A stretch of 47,883 nt of DNA from contig NZ_JALNTW010000025.1 of the NCBI RefSeq assembly GCF_023161665.1, forward strand, positions 1 through 47,883, in the 5' to 3' direction. Shown one piece after another: positions 8,164 through 17,282 of the stretch (position 1 is its first letter; every line of letters starts with the position of its first letter). A program made the position numbers and the translations under genes. Source of the DNA: Shewanella sp. 1CM18E (GTDB lineage Bacteria; Pseudomonadota; Gammaproteobacteria; Enterobacterales; Shewanellaceae). The notes below the pieces were generated by a model. It ran no database searches, was not told where the DNA came from, and worked only from the letters and a program-made list of their open reading frames with translations.

Positions 8164-8910
8164 ATGTGGAAATGGTTACATTCATACGCGGATCCTGAAC
8201 GCGCCTACAAACTATCAGGCACTCTACTACCTTGGTTTGCAATGCTTGCAGTATCAATGATTGGTATTGGAACAGTTTGGGGCTTAGTGTTTGCTCCAAC
8301 TGATTATCAACAGGGCGATAGTTACCGAATCATCTTTATCCACGTACCTGCGGCATCAATGTCAATGGCAGCCTACATGGCGATGGCAACATCATCTTTT
8401 ATCGGTTTAGTGTGGCAAATTAAGTCTGCCGACTGGGCTGCCGCAGCAATTGCACCAATTGGCGCAGTCATTACCTTTATCGCCCTTATTACAGGTGCGA
8501 CTTGGGGTAAACCTATGTGGGGAACTTGGTGGGTTTGGGACGCACGTTTAACTTCTGAGCTAGTGCTACTATTCTTATACTTAGGTGTGATTTCATTATA
8601 TGCATCTTTTGAAGATAAAGTTTTAGCAGCAAGAGCTGCCGGCATCCTAGCGATCGTCGGTGTAATTAATATTCCAATTATTAAGTACTCTGTAGATTGG
8701 TGGAGCTCACTACATCAGCCATCAACAATTAAAATCACCGAAGAGTCGTCAATGCCTACGGAAATGTTGTATCCGTTGCTAATTAACATTATGGGCTTCG
8801 GTGTAATGATTGGTGCAATTACATTAGTGAGATTTAGATCAGAAATTTTGGCACGAAATGGCATGCGTCCATGGGTTCGTGAACTTGCTAAAGCAGAAGG
8901 GGTCAAATAA
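8164..8910 (+). CDS. ccmC: Heme exporter protein CcmC
   Basis: 248 aa, six predicted membrane helices. The WWD domain (about 114-131, WGKPMWGTWWVWDARLTS) and flanking histidines 60 (FIHVPAA) and 184 (SLHQP) hold the heme that CcmC loads on CcmE. It starts one base after the ccmB stop codon. CcmC is the only Ccm protein strictly needed to make holo-CcmE, from established knowledge of the family. Confidence 0.96.
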   Translation: MWKWLHSYADPERAYKLSGTLLPWFAMLAVSMIGIGTVWGLVFAPTDYQQGDSYRIIFIHVPAASMSMAAYMAMATSSFIGLVWQIKSADWAAAAIAPIGAVITFIALITGATWGKPMWGTWWVWDARLTSELVLLFLYLGVISLYASFEDKVLAARAAGILAIVGVINIPIIKYSVDWWSSLHQPSTIKITEESSMPTEMLYPLLINIMGFGVMIGAITLVRFRSEILARNGMRPWVRELAKAEGVK

Positions 8911-9107
8911 TGCAGTTCGACTCAATTAGTGAATTTATCAATATGGGCGGCTACGCATTCTATGTATGGCTTGCCTACGGTGTAACTTTTTTCTCGCTAG
9001 GCACATTAGTGATCCTAAGCGTTAGACAAAAACGTAAGGTGTTAATAGAGATCGCGAAAAAGATCCAACGCGAAGAACGCCTTAAAGAAACTCGGAGTAA
9101 TAAATAG
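8910..9107 (+). CDS. ccmD: Heme exporter protein CcmD
   Basis: 65 aa small membrane protein. It has an N-terminal short segment with the conserved GGYAFYVWLAYG, one helix (about 14-35), and a basic cytoplasmic tail. CcmD helps release holo-CcmE from CcmABC. It overlaps ccmC by one base (TAATG) and ccmE by one base. Confidence 0.93.
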   Translation: MQFDSISEFINMGGYAFYVWLAYGVTFFSLGTLVILSVRQKRKVLIEIAKKIQREERLKETRSNK

Positions 9108-9595
9108 TGAATCCAAGACGAAAAAAACGCCTTACCCTTGCTGTAGCCTTAATTGGTGGTGTCGCAGCTATCGCTTCTTTGCTTCTATACGCTTTGAATT
9201 CAAACTTGAACCTTTTCTTTACTCCTACGGAAATTGTTCAAGGTAAAAAAGATACTGGTGTTATGCCGGAGATTGGTCAGCGCATCCGCGTTGGCGGCAT
9301 GGTAACTGTAGGTTCTATGGTACGTGACCCTAACAGTCTTCATGTAGAATTTGCTGTACATGACGCTGCTGGCGGTGAGATCATCGTAACTTATGACGAC
9401 CTACTGCCTGATCTTTTCCGTGAAGGTCAAGGTATCGTAGCGCAAGGTGTTCTATCTAAGCCTGGCGTATTAGAAGCTACAGAAGTATTGGCTAAGCATG
9501 ATGAAAACTACATGCCACCAGAAGTTGCTGAAGCCATGGGCAAGTCTCATGAGAAACTAGACTATAACGAAGAGCAAAAGTCTGGCGGCTACTAA
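9107..9595 (+). CDS. ccmE: Periplasmic heme chaperone CcmE
   Basis: 162 aa. It has a basic N-terminus, one membrane anchor (about 9-30), and an OB-fold periplasmic domain. The conserved LAKHDENYMPPEV holds His131, which binds heme covalently, and Tyr135, an axial ligand (E. coli His130/Tyr134). GTG start, overlapping the ccmD stop. It is the last gene of ccmABCDE and is followed by a terminator. Confidence 0.97.
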   Translation: MNPRRKKRLTLAVALIGGVAAIASLLLYALNSNLNLFFTPTEIVQGKKDTGVMPEIGQRIRVGGMVTVGSMVRDPNSLHVEFAVHDAAGGEIIVTYDDLLPDLFREGQGIVAQGVLSKPGVLEATEVLAKHDENYMPPEVAEAMGKSHEKLDYNEEQKSGGY

Positions 9596-9615
9596 GCCCT
9601 AGTAAAACTCTCGCC

Positions 9616-9643
9616 AAAAGCCTTCTTAAATGAAGGCTTTTTT
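9616..9643 (+). terminator. Terminator of ccmABCDE
   Basis: Stem aaaagccttc / gaaggctttt with a 6-base loop, followed by a T run, about 20 bases after the ccmE stop. Confidence 0.93.
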
Positions 9644-9645
9644 GT

Positions 9646-11628
9646 TTCTGCCTCCTAGTTTGAGATGACTACGCTTTGGCCCTGCAAACTCTGCATACAC
9701 GGTAGCGCCTATTAGAGCGATCTCTCCCCCAGAGAAGCTTTCATTTCTTTGCTACAAATCCAATTCAGTAAAAATGTTACTGGCAACCTAAAGCAGCCCG
9801 CTGGCCTGCACTTCTAAAATCACACGTCCCTAATATGGCTAAAAAAACACTGACAACGTAGATTAAAGCCTGTAAACATCTATACACTCGTTGTATGGAC
9901 TCCTAACACTAGTAGTAACTTCTCACGAAATAATGAAAATTGCAGTTTGTTCATCTACACTTTCTTACTAACTGAAGATGTGTGCTCCCAAAGCATTTTC
10001 AGTAACAATGGTTAATCAAGCCCATGGGAAAGCTCGCTGGTTAACTTACTAAGCTAAAAAGCCAAATTAATTGTTCAACCAAAAGTAACTCCGCCTTGAA
10101 GCCAATCTTTAAAGAGTGACTCATGGGCAACTGTAAATTAATTCGATAGCATCATCATTGCCTTAATATTTCCACCGTAATGCACGATAACATTAGTTAC
10201 CTCCCTACATAGAAGTACCTAATAGCTCGATTACGGCACTTTTCCTAACATCTAGTAATTGTCTACTTCAACTGCTTACAAAGCTCATAGTGCCACCTAC
10301 AGGCTCTCATAAACAAAGTCAGGAACCATTCCCAGTTATCCACTTAGAACGAATTGCTCTACTACAGCGATTTTGCCTAACAACCATTTTCGTAAGCGCT
10401 AGCCGCCGCAGAAAATCCACGTTTTAAAAATTGGATACTGCTTCCGAAGTCTCAACGAACAATAAAAAAATGGTGCTTTATTAGCAATATCAAAATAGAG
10501 CAAACCAAAGCGTGGCCTAACTTACAGTAGCGATCCTTTCAAATTTACTGTTACCAAGAGGTTTTCAGCTTCGAAGCTAAGCCCATTGCAGTAAGCGATA
10601 TATGTTTGCTGGCCATAAATGACCTAGGTAAATACTGATGCTGCCTTAATGACCGACCACACTGCAAACACCACAAGTGAAACTAGAAAGCAGAAAACTG
10701 CGAACTAAGTCCCTATCGAACTTAAGACTGTTCTTTTAGAGAAAAGCCTAATTTATTTGAAACCCCTGGAGATTTGCGGAACTTAGGTCGAAAACTATCG
10801 TTTAATAATTTATCAAATTCTGTTTACCTTCGTGAAACTGCAAGCACAATTTTGGATTTCTATTTATATGTAAAGCAGTGCCTTCATCGTAAAACGACCG
10901 CAACTAATAAAACATAATGAAAGGAGTATTATGAGAAATACCTGCATCAGTGAATATCCCCAACTCAAGCAAGTTGAAAATGCTTTTTGAATTGAATCAG
11001 AGCTGCAAGAGGTTAATCAATAACCGAAATGTAAAGCCAAGCCGGCCAACAGGGACTAACTTAGATATACGTTCTTCTTTGAGTTCATTTAGAGGGGGAT
11101 GAGTAATGCCAATCGGTATAAGAAGTTGATCTACTCAGAGTATTTTTTGGCAACTAATTCAAGGCGAATAGATGAAAGAATGGTCATTCCCTTGTGCGGC
11201 TGTTCACGCAGAAGTAGGCAGCCAAAAACGCTCCAGAATGGCGAATTTTAGCGATTCTGATGCTGCGTTAACGAGCCTAACCGGAGAACAACTATGCTCT
11301 TCACTCGCCGCAAACCACATGGATGCGGTGAATGTCATTAAAGCAGGAGCACTTAATGACCTTGCCTCAGAAGCGCTAAATTCTCGCTGAGCGACCAAAT
11401 CTTTATACTGATTGGTATAAATCCACTAGCACTAACTTCAGCGAATATCTGCGTACAGTTAAACTTTCTTAGCGCAGTCTAAACGCTTTACCATCGATAT
11501 ACAGGTTAATAACACGACTGATTTTGCCTGAGCCATGGGTACGGAAATCAGAAAGCTATGAAAGCTATGAAAGCTATGAAAGCTTGTGAGTTTAAGGGAT
11601 AAGTTATTATGTTGGAATTACAGACATA
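9646..11628. other. About 2 kb without recognisable genes between ccmE and rplQ
   Basis: It lies between two convergent terminators. No reading frame resembles a known protein. The longest frame here (11172-11390, 72 codons) looks fortuitous. Local items are a small stem tctct/agaga at 9721-9735, a well-spaced AAGGAG before a 19-codon frame at 10931, and a 9-base tandem repeat at 11551-11584. No rRNA, tRNA, IS ends or CRISPR were seen. Decayed genes or accumulated spacer are the likeliest explanations. Confidence 0.6.
11551..11584. repeat. 9-base tandem repeat, 3.8 copies
   Basis: Unit gaaagctat repeated exactly at 11551, 11560 and 11569, with a partial copy (gaaagct) at 11578. It lies in non-coding DNA just before the rplQ terminator. 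Such units change copy number by slippage. Confidence 0.95.
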
Positions 11629-11658
11629 AAAAAGGCCGAACTATTGTTCGGCCTTTTA
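11629..11658 (-). terminator. Terminator of the alpha operon
   Basis: Perfect 8-bp GC-rich stem ggccgaac / gttcggcc (loop tatt) flanked by A and T tracts, so it can act in both directions. It lies about 15 bases beyond the rplQ stop. Confidence 0.95.
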
Positions 11659-11672
11659 AAACTAAGACTTAT

Positions 11673-12065
11673 TTACTCTGCAGTGTCTTCAACAGCTACT
11701 GCTGCTTCAGGACGACCTACTAGTTCAATATACGCCATTGGCGCTTTGTCACCAGTACGTAGACCGCACTTAAGAATACGGGTGTATCCACCAGGACGTT
11801 CCTGGAAACGTGGACCCAATTCAGTAAATAACTTACCTACGACTTCAGCGTCGCGAGTACGAGCAAACGCCAAACGACGATTTGCAACGCTATCACTCTT
11901 AGCAAGTGTTATTAGAGGTTCAACTACGCGACGCAGTTCTTTCGCTTTAGCAACAGTAGTTTTAATCACTTCGTGACGAACTATTGAGCAAGCCATGTTA
12001 CGGAACATAGCTTGGCGATGACTGCTGTTACGGTTTAGTTGACGACCACTCTTACGATGGCGCAT
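11673..12065 (-). CDS. rplQ: 50S ribosomal protein L17
   Basis: 130 aa. The N-terminal MRHRKSGRQLNRNSSHRQAM is the L17 signature. It binds 23S rRNA near the exit tunnel. The core (1-120) is full length and has a short alanine/glutamate-rich tail. It is the last gene of the alpha operon, 39 bases after rpoA. Confidence 0.98.
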   Translation of the reverse strand: MRHRKSGRQLNRNSSHRQAMFRNMACSIVRHEVIKTTVAKAKELRRVVEPLITLAKSDSVANRRLAFARTRDAEVVGKLFTELGPRFQERPGGYTRILKCGLRTGDKAPMAYIELVGRPEAAVAVEDTAE

Positions 12066-12104
12066 GACCTAATCCTTATTACCTATATCTGTACTAATCT
12101 GGAC

Positions 12105-13094
12105 TTAAAGGTCGTCTGCTAAACTAGCTGGAGGCCAGTTTTCTAGACGCATACCTAACGACAGTCCGCGAGACGCTAAAACATCCTTAATTTCAGTAAG
12201 AGATTTCTTACCTAAGTTAGGAGTCTTAAGCAACTCAACTTCAGTGCGTTGTACCAGATCGCCGATGTAATGAATCGCTTCAGCCTTCAAACAGTTGGCT
12301 GAACGTACAGTTAGCTCTAAATCGTCGACAGGACGCAACAATATCGGATCGAACTCCGGCTTCTCTTCTACTGGTGCAGTCTCAGTCACATCACGTAACT
12401 CAACAAACGCATCTAGCTGTTCTGCTAGAATTGTCGCTGAACGACGAATTGCTTCCTCAGGATCGATAGTACCGTTAGTAGTCATATCGATAACGAGTTT
12501 GTCTAAGTCTGTACGCTGTTCTACACGAGCTGCTTCAACATTGTATGCAATGCGAGCTACTGGCGAGAACGAAGAGTCAACCAACAAACGGCCGATAGGG
12601 CGATCATCGTCTTCAGTTTGTGCACGGGCAGAAGCCGGTACATAACCACGACCACGCTCTACGCGGATACGCATGCTGACGTCATTATTACCTGTCAAGT
12701 GACAGATAACATGGTCAGGATTCATGATAGTAACATCACCATCATGCGTGATATCTGCTGCAGTAACAGGGCCTGCGCCTGACTTACTTAGCGTAAGCAT
12801 AGCTTCGTCTTTCCCTTCGATAACTACTGCTAAACCTTTAAGGTTTAATAGTATCTCAAGGATATCCTCTTGCACGCCTTCCTTGCTACTGTATTCATGC
12901 AGTACACCATCAATCTCTACTTCGGTAACCGCGCAGCCTGGCATAGACGACAATAGGATACGACGCAACGCGTTACCTAGAGTATGACCAAAACCACGCT
13001 CTAGCGGCTCCAGTGTAACCTTGGCACGTGTTGGATTAACCTGCTCGATATCAACGAGACGCGGTTTAAGAAATTCTGTAACAGAACCCTGCAT
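12105..13094 (-). CDS. rpoA: RNA polymerase alpha subunit
   Basis: 329 aa, the same length as in E. coli. The N-terminal domain (about 1-235) dimerises and nucleates beta/beta' assembly. The C-terminal domain (about 250-329) carries ELTVRSANCLKAE, which includes the UP-element and activator contact arginine (Arg265 in E. coli), and the helix-hairpin-helix GKKSLTEIKD. It is encoded between rpsD and rplQ as usual. Confidence 0.99.
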   Translation of the reverse strand: MQGSVTEFLKPRLVDIEQVNPTRAKVTLEPLERGFGHTLGNALRRILLSSMPGCAVTEVEIDGVLHEYSSKEGVQEDILEILLNLKGLAVVIEGKDEAMLTLSKSGAGPVTAADITHDGDVTIMNPDHVICHLTGNNDVSMRIRVERGRGYVPASARAQTEDDDRPIGRLLVDSSFSPVARIAYNVEAARVEQRTDLDKLVIDMTTNGTIDPEEAIRRSATILAEQLDAFVELRDVTETAPVEEKPEFDPILLRPVDDLELTVRSANCLKAEAIHYIGDLVQRTEVELLKTPNLGKKSLTEIKDVLASRGLSLGMRLENWPPASLADDL

Positions 13095-13118
13095 TGTGTC
13101 CTCTCTTTTGTTTTAACC

Positions 13119-13739
13119 TTACTTAGAGTAAAGTTCGACGATCAGCTGTTCGTTAATTTCCGCAGACAAATCACTACGCTCAGGAATACGCTTGAAAGCA
13201 CCTTCCATCTTAGTGTTGTCAACTTCAACCCATGTTGGCTTTTCGCGTTGAGCCGACACTTCTAAAGCCGCTTTAATACGAGCTTGAGTGCGTGACTTCT
13301 CGCGAACGCTCACTACATCATTCGCAGACACTTTGAATGATGGAATGTTAACGACGCTACCGTTAACCATAATTGATTTATGGCTAACTAGCTGACGTGA
13401 TTCAGCGCGTGTTGCACCAAAGCCCATGCGATAAACTACGTTATCAAGACGGGTTTCTAAAAGAGTAAGTAGGTTTTCACCAGTGTTACCTTTAGTACGT
13501 GCAGCATCTTTGTAGTAGTTACGGAATTGCTTTTCTAGCACACCATAAATACGACGAACTTTTTGTTTCTCGCGTAGCTGAACACCATACTCAGACAAAC
13601 GGGTCTTACGAGCGCCGTGTTGTCCAGGTGCAGTTTCAAGCTTACACTTCGAATCGATTGCTCTCACACCGCTCTTTAGGAAAAGGTCAGTACCTTCTCT
13701 GCGGCTGAGCTTGAGCTTTGGACCCAAGTATCTTGCCAT
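13119..13739 (-). CDS. rpsD: 30S ribosomal protein S4
   Basis: 206 aa, full length. Starts [19 protein letters not shown]. The S4 RNA-binding domain is at about 95-160 ([20 protein letters not shown]). It is a primary 16S assembly protein, and in enterics it represses the alpha operon by binding the rpsM leader; that leader is recognisable here (14533-14599). Confidence 0.99.
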
Positions 13740-13774
13740 GTTCTTTCTCCAACTATCCTATTAAAAACGACGAA

Positions 13775-14167
13775 TTAAACGCGACGTTTCTTAGGAGGAC
13801 GACAACCATTATGAGGGATAGGCGTCACATCGGTAATGTTAGTAATCTTGTAACCAACCGAGTTTAGTGCACGAATCGCTGATTCGCGTCCTGGACCTGG
13901 ACCCTTCACAAAAACTTCTAGGTTTTTAACACCGTAGTCCTGAGCAGCAGTACCTGCGCGCTCAGCAGCAACCTGTGCAGCGAATGGGGTAGATTTACGT
14001 GAACCACGGAAACCTGAACCACCAGAAGTTGCCCAAGATAGTGCATTACCTTGACGATCTGTAATGGTAATAATTGTGTTGTTGAAAGACGCATGGATAT
14101 GCGCCATACCATCAGCAACCTGTTTACGTACACGCTTACGCGGAGAACGTGACGGAACTTTAGCCAT
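13775..14167 (-). CDS. rpsK: 30S ribosomal protein S11
   Basis: 130 aa. The C-terminal HNGCRPPKKRRV is universal; its Asn-Gly is the known isoaspartate site in E. coli. It sits on the 30S platform near the E site. It follows rpsM by 14 bases. Confidence 0.99.
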   Translation of the reverse strand: MAKVPSRSPRKRVRKQVADGMAHIHASFNNTIITITDRQGNALSWATSGGSGFRGSRKSTPFAAQVAAERAGTAAQDYGVKNLEVFVKGPGPGRESAIRALNSVGYKITNITDVTPIPHNGCRPPKKRRV

Positions 14168-14181
14168 TTTGGATTACCCCG

Positions 14182-14538
14182 TTACTTTCTAATTGGTTTA
14201 CGTGGACCTTTACGCGTACGCGCATTGGTCTTAGTACGTTGCCCACGAAGGGGAAGGCTACGACGATGGCGAAGGCCACGGTAACAACCAAGGTCCATAA
14301 GACGCTTGATGTTCATGGAAACTTCACGACGTAAATCACCTTCTACAATGTAGTTGGCAACTTCTTCGCGTAGAGTATCAATTTGAGCTTCGCTCAATTC
14401 CTTGATCTTAGCATCTTCAGCAATTGAAGTAGCCGCGCAAATAGCTTGTGCGCGAGTACGACCGATGCCGTAGATAGCAGTCAATGCAATGACTGTATGC
14501 TTTTGATCAGGAATGTTAATGCCAGCGATACGGGCCAC
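14182..14538 (-). CDS. rpsM: 30S ribosomal protein S13
   Basis: 118 aa. It starts with GTG (14536-14538), as in E. coli, behind AAGGAG in the S4-responsive leader. The N-terminal MARIAGINIPDQKH and the basic C-terminal RTKTNARTRKGPRKPIRK are typical. S13 contacts the P-site tRNA and the 50S head. First gene of the alpha operon. Confidence 0.99.
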   Translation of the reverse strand: MARIAGINIPDQKHTVIALTAIYGIGRTRAQAICAATSIAEDAKIKELSEAQIDTLREEVANYIVEGDLRREVSMNIKRLMDLGCYRGLRHRRSLPLRGQRTKTNARTRKGPRKPIRK

Positions 14539-14599
14539 TATGCACTCCTTAAGTTAAAGGTCATCTGTGAAAAGCCCGGTAGGATACTCGACAGACGAC
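14533..14599 (-). promoter_or_regulatory. Alpha operon ribosome-binding site (S4-binding pseudoknot)
   Basis: The minus strand carries GAGTATCCT, CGGGCTTTTCA and AGGAGTGCATAGTGGCC in the same order as the E. coli alpha-operon leader. There, S4 traps an mRNA pseudoknot and blocks rpsM initiation. The match to conserved blocks is direct; regulation is inferred from the family. Confidence 0.8.
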
Positions 14600-14611
14600 A
14601 ATTTAGCAAAT

Positions 14612-14648
14612 AATATTTTGACCAGCCCGGACTGGGCTGGTCAATTTT
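14612..14648 (-). terminator. Strong hairpin between rpmJ and rpsM
   Basis: Perfect 11-bp stem ttgaccagccc (14618-14628) / gggctggtcaa (14634-14644). On the minus strand it is followed by AATATTATTT, an imperfect T tract. It could be a partial terminator, or an RNA-processing or stabilising stem between the spc and alpha operons. Confidence 0.6.
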
Positions 14649-14649
14649 T

Positions 14650-14763
14650 TTAGCCTTGACGCTGTTTGTGTTTAGGTTCAACACAAATCACACGTACAAC
14701 GCCACTACGCTTTACGATCTTGCAGTTACGGCAGATCTTCTTCACGGAAGCTCGAACTTTCAT
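14650..14763 (-). CDS. rpmJ: 50S ribosomal protein L36
   Basis: 37 aa. Starts MKVRASVKKICRNCK and ends KHKQRQG. Cys11, Cys14, Cys27 and His33 form the zinc ribbon, so this is the zinc-binding (C+) form. It is the last gene of the spc operon, after secY. Only 114 bases long, but unambiguous. Confidence 0.98.
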   Translation of the reverse strand: MKVRASVKKICRNCKIVKRSGVVRVICVEPKHKQRQG

Positions 14764-14786
14764 TTCATCACTCCGAGATTACTAGC

Positions 14787-16127
14787 TTAGCGACCAAAGC
14801 GATCTAAATTCGCTTTGTTTACCAAGTTAGCTTTCTTCATTACAGACTCATACTGATGAGACATCATATGCGTCTGAACCTGAGCCATGAAGTCCATGAT
14901 TACGACTACCATAATTAGTAGTGAAGTACCGCCAAAATAGAACTGTACTTTCCACGCAATTAACATGAACTCCGGAATTAAGCAGATAAAGGTAATATAC
15001 AACGCGCCTGCTAATGTCAAGCGAGTCATAACTTTATCAATGTAACGCGAAGTCTGTTCTCCAGGACGAATCCCGGGAATAAACGCACCACTCTTCTTCA
15101 GGTTATCAGCTGTTTCGCGAGGGTTAAACACCAACGCAGTATAGAAGAAACAGAAGAAAATAATCGCTGTTGCATATAATAATGAGTACAGCGGTTGTCC
15201 TGGTGACACAGCTAGTGAAAAATCACTTAACCATGACATGGACTCATTTTGACCAAACCACTGAGCCAGTGTGCCTGGGAACAAAATGATGCTGGACGCA
15301 AAAATAGGCGGGATAACACCAGCCATATTAATCTTAAGTGGTAAATGAGTACTTTGCGCTGCAAACACCTTACGGCCCTGCTGACGCTTAGCATAGTTAA
15401 CAACGATACGACGTTGTCCACGCTCAACGAATACCACAAAATAAGTGACAGCGAAAACAATCACTGCCAGCAACAACAATACTAGTACATTCAAGTCGCC
15501 TTGACGCGCCTGCTCGGCTGTTTGGCCGATAGCAGATGGCAGACCAGCAACAATACCTGCGAAAATAAGAATCGAGATACCGTTACCTATGCCTCTTTCG
15601 GTAATTTGCTCACCTAGCCACATTAGGAACATAGTTCCCGTTACTAAGCTTACAACAGCAACAAAGTAGAAGCTAAATCCTAGGTTAACAACTAACCCTG
15701 GAACTAGGTTCGGAAGACCCGTTGCGATACCGATTGCCTGGAACGTACCCAGGACCAATGTGCCGTATCGAGTATATTGACTGATTTTCTTACGTCCAGA
15801 CTCGCCTTCTTTTTTCAATTCAGCGAGTGCAGGATGTACCACAGTCAACAACTGCATAATAATCGATGCCGAAATATACGGCATGATACCTAATGCAAAG
15901 ATAGAGGCACGTTCAAGGGCACCACCAGAGAACATGTTAAACATGCCTAGGATGGTCCCCTTTTGCTGATTAAACAGCTCTGCTAGTACAGCAGCGTCAA
16001 TACCAGGAATTGGTACAAACGAACCGGCTCTAAAGACGATAATTGCACCAATCACGAACAGGAGACGGGTTTTCAATTCTGATAAACCGCCCTTCGCGCT
16101 TTTTAAATCAAGTCCTGGTTTTGCCAT
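14787..16127 (-). CDS. secY: Protein translocase subunit SecY
   Basis: 446 aa from the ATG at 16127 (MAKPGLDLKSAKGG), which matches the family start; an in-frame ATG 54 bases upstream would run into rplO and is rejected. It has ten membrane helices, the plug and pore region after about 60, and the cytosolic loop with PRETADNLKKSGAFIPGIRPG that contacts SecA and ribosomes. It forms the SecYEG channel with SecE (41783-42154 here). Confidence 0.98.
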   Translation of the reverse strand: MAKPGLDLKSAKGGLSELKTRLLFVIGAIIVFRAGSFVPIPGIDAAVLAELFNQQKGTILGMFNMFSGGALERASIFALGIMPYISASIIMQLLTVVHPALAELKKEGESGRKKISQYTRYGTLVLGTFQAIGIATGLPNLVPGLVVNLGFSFYFVAVVSLVTGTMFLMWLGEQITERGIGNGISILIFAGIVAGLPSAIGQTAEQARQGDLNVLVLLLLAVIVFAVTYFVVFVERGQRRIVVNYAKRQQGRKVFAAQSTHLPLKINMAGVIPPIFASSIILFPGTLAQWFGQNESMSWLSDFSLAVSPGQPLYSLLYATAIIFFCFFYTALVFNPRETADNLKKSGAFIPGIRPGEQTSRYIDKVMTRLTLAGALYITFICLIPEFMLIAWKVQFYFGGTSLLIMVVVIMDFMAQVQTHMMSHQYESVMKKANLVNKANLDRFGR

Positions 16128-16134
16128 CGACGTA

Positions 16135-16569
16135 TTATTCCTCGATCTTGCCACCGGCAGCTTCAATAGCTGCACGTGCACCTTTGGTTACCTTCAGACC
16201 TTTAACGGTCACTGGGCGCTCAATGGTACCTGAAAGAACGATTTTAGCAAACTGTATGTTGCGAGTAACTAGATTCGCATCTTTCAGCGCATTTAGGTCG
16301 ATAACATCACCGTTAACTTTAGCTAATTCGCCAACGCGAATTTCAGCTGATACCAACGCAGTACGCGAGGTAAAACCGAACTTAGGTAGACGGATCTTAA
16401 GTGGCATCTGACCACCCTCGAAACCTACGCGAACACCGCCGCCAGAACGAGACTTCTGACCTTTGTGACCACGACCTGCAGTTTTACCAAGGCCTGAACC
16501 GATACCGCGACCTACACGCTTAGCTGCTGATTTAGCACCTGCAGCAGGTGATAGAGTATTTAGACGCAT
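16135..16569 (-). CDS. rplO: 50S ribosomal protein L15
   Basis: 144 aa. It has the glycine/basic-rich N-terminal extension (about 15-50, RVGRGIGSGLGKTAGRGHKG) that threads into 23S rRNA, and an L15 C-terminal globular fold. It lies one base after rpmD and 7 bases before secY, within the spc operon. Confidence 0.98.
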   Translation of the reverse strand: MRLNTLSPAAGAKSAAKRVGRGIGSGLGKTAGRGHKGQKSRSGGGVRVGFEGGQMPLKIRLPKFGFTSRTALVSAEIRVGELAKVNGDVIDLNALKDANLVTRNIQFAKIVLSGTIERPVTVKGLKVTKGARAAIEAAGGKIEE

Positions 16570-16570
16570 C

Positions 16571-16756
16571 TTATACTTCCTCCACCGAAACCATGTAGTA
16601 AACCTTGTTAATCATACCGCGAACTGAAGGTGTATCTTCTAGTTCAACAGTGTGATTAATGCGGCGTAGACCTAGACCAGTCAAAGTTGCACGGTGCTTT
16701 GGTAAGCGGCCGATAGAACTCTTGGTCTGAGTTACTTTAAGTGTTTTAGTAGCCAT
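16571..16756 (-). CDS. rpmD: 50S ribosomal protein L30
   Basis: 61 aa, usual bacterial length. The motif KSSIGRLPKHRATLTGLGLR is diagnostic. Placed between rpsE and rplO, as in all gamma spc operons. Confidence 0.97.
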   Translation of the reverse strand: MATKTLKVTQTKSSIGRLPKHRATLTGLGLRRINHTVELEDTPSVRGMINKVYYMVSVEEV

Positions 16757-16762
16757 GGTGCA

Positions 16763-17269
16763 TTAACCTCGAATTTCAGTAACATTCAGGCCACGCTTAG
16801 CTGCGATTTGTGAAGGTGATTTCATATTCACCAACGCATCTACAGTAGCGCGAACGATGTTGATCGGGTTAGTAGAACCGTATGCTTTTGACAGAACGTT
16901 ATGAACGCCTGCTACTTCCAATACGGCACGCATTGCGCCACCGGCAATAATACCGGTACCGTCAGAGGCTGGTTGCATGTAAACACGTGAACCAGTGTGA
17001 CGACCCTTTACAGGGTGGTGCAAAGTACCATTGTTCAATTCAACGTTTACAATGTTACGGCGAGCCTTTTCCATTGCTTTCTGAATTGCTGCTGGTACTT
17101 CACGCGCTTTACCATAGCCATAGCCAACTTTACCATTACCATCACCCACTACTGTTAGTGCAGTGAAGCTAAAGATACGTCCGCCTTTAACTACTTTAGA
17201 AACACGATTAACTGCAACTAATTTCTCTTGCAGATCGTCTTTTTGCTGTTGAGCTTCAAATTTAGCCAT
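16763..17269 (-). CDS. rpsE: 30S ribosomal protein S5
   Basis: 168 aa. It has the N-terminal double-stranded-RNA-binding-like domain with the VKGGRIFSFTALTVVGDGNG loop, where spectinomycin resistance changes map in E. coli, and the C-terminal domain with GIIAGGAMRAVLE. It acts in decoding fidelity and mRNA unwinding at the entry channel. Confidence 0.98.
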   Translation of the reverse strand: MAKFEAQQQKDDLQEKLVAVNRVSKVVKGGRIFSFTALTVVGDGNGKVGYGYGKAREVPAAIQKAMEKARRNIVNVELNNGTLHHPVKGRHTGSRVYMQPASDGTGIIAGGAMRAVLEVAGVHNVLSKAYGSTNPINIVRATVDALVNMKSPSQIAAKRGLNVTEIRG

Positions 17270-17282
17270 TTTTCATCATTCC

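Noticed and set aside
10226..10400. Integron attC-like sites (gcctaac strings)
   Set aside because: No paired GTTRRRY core sites, no cassette frames and no integrase. Two loosely similar strings only.
11172..11390. 72-codon plus-strand frame in the ccmE-rplQ gap
   Set aside because: No family resemblance, and a long overlapping frame exists on the other strand. Likely chance; described as part of the gene-free region.
11551..11584. Possible CRISPR
   Set aside because: The units are 9 bases, directly adjacent, with no spacers.
16128..16181. Upstream start for secY inside rplO
   Set aside because: The 18 extra residues overlap rplO and do not match SecY, whose family start is MAKPGLDLKS.
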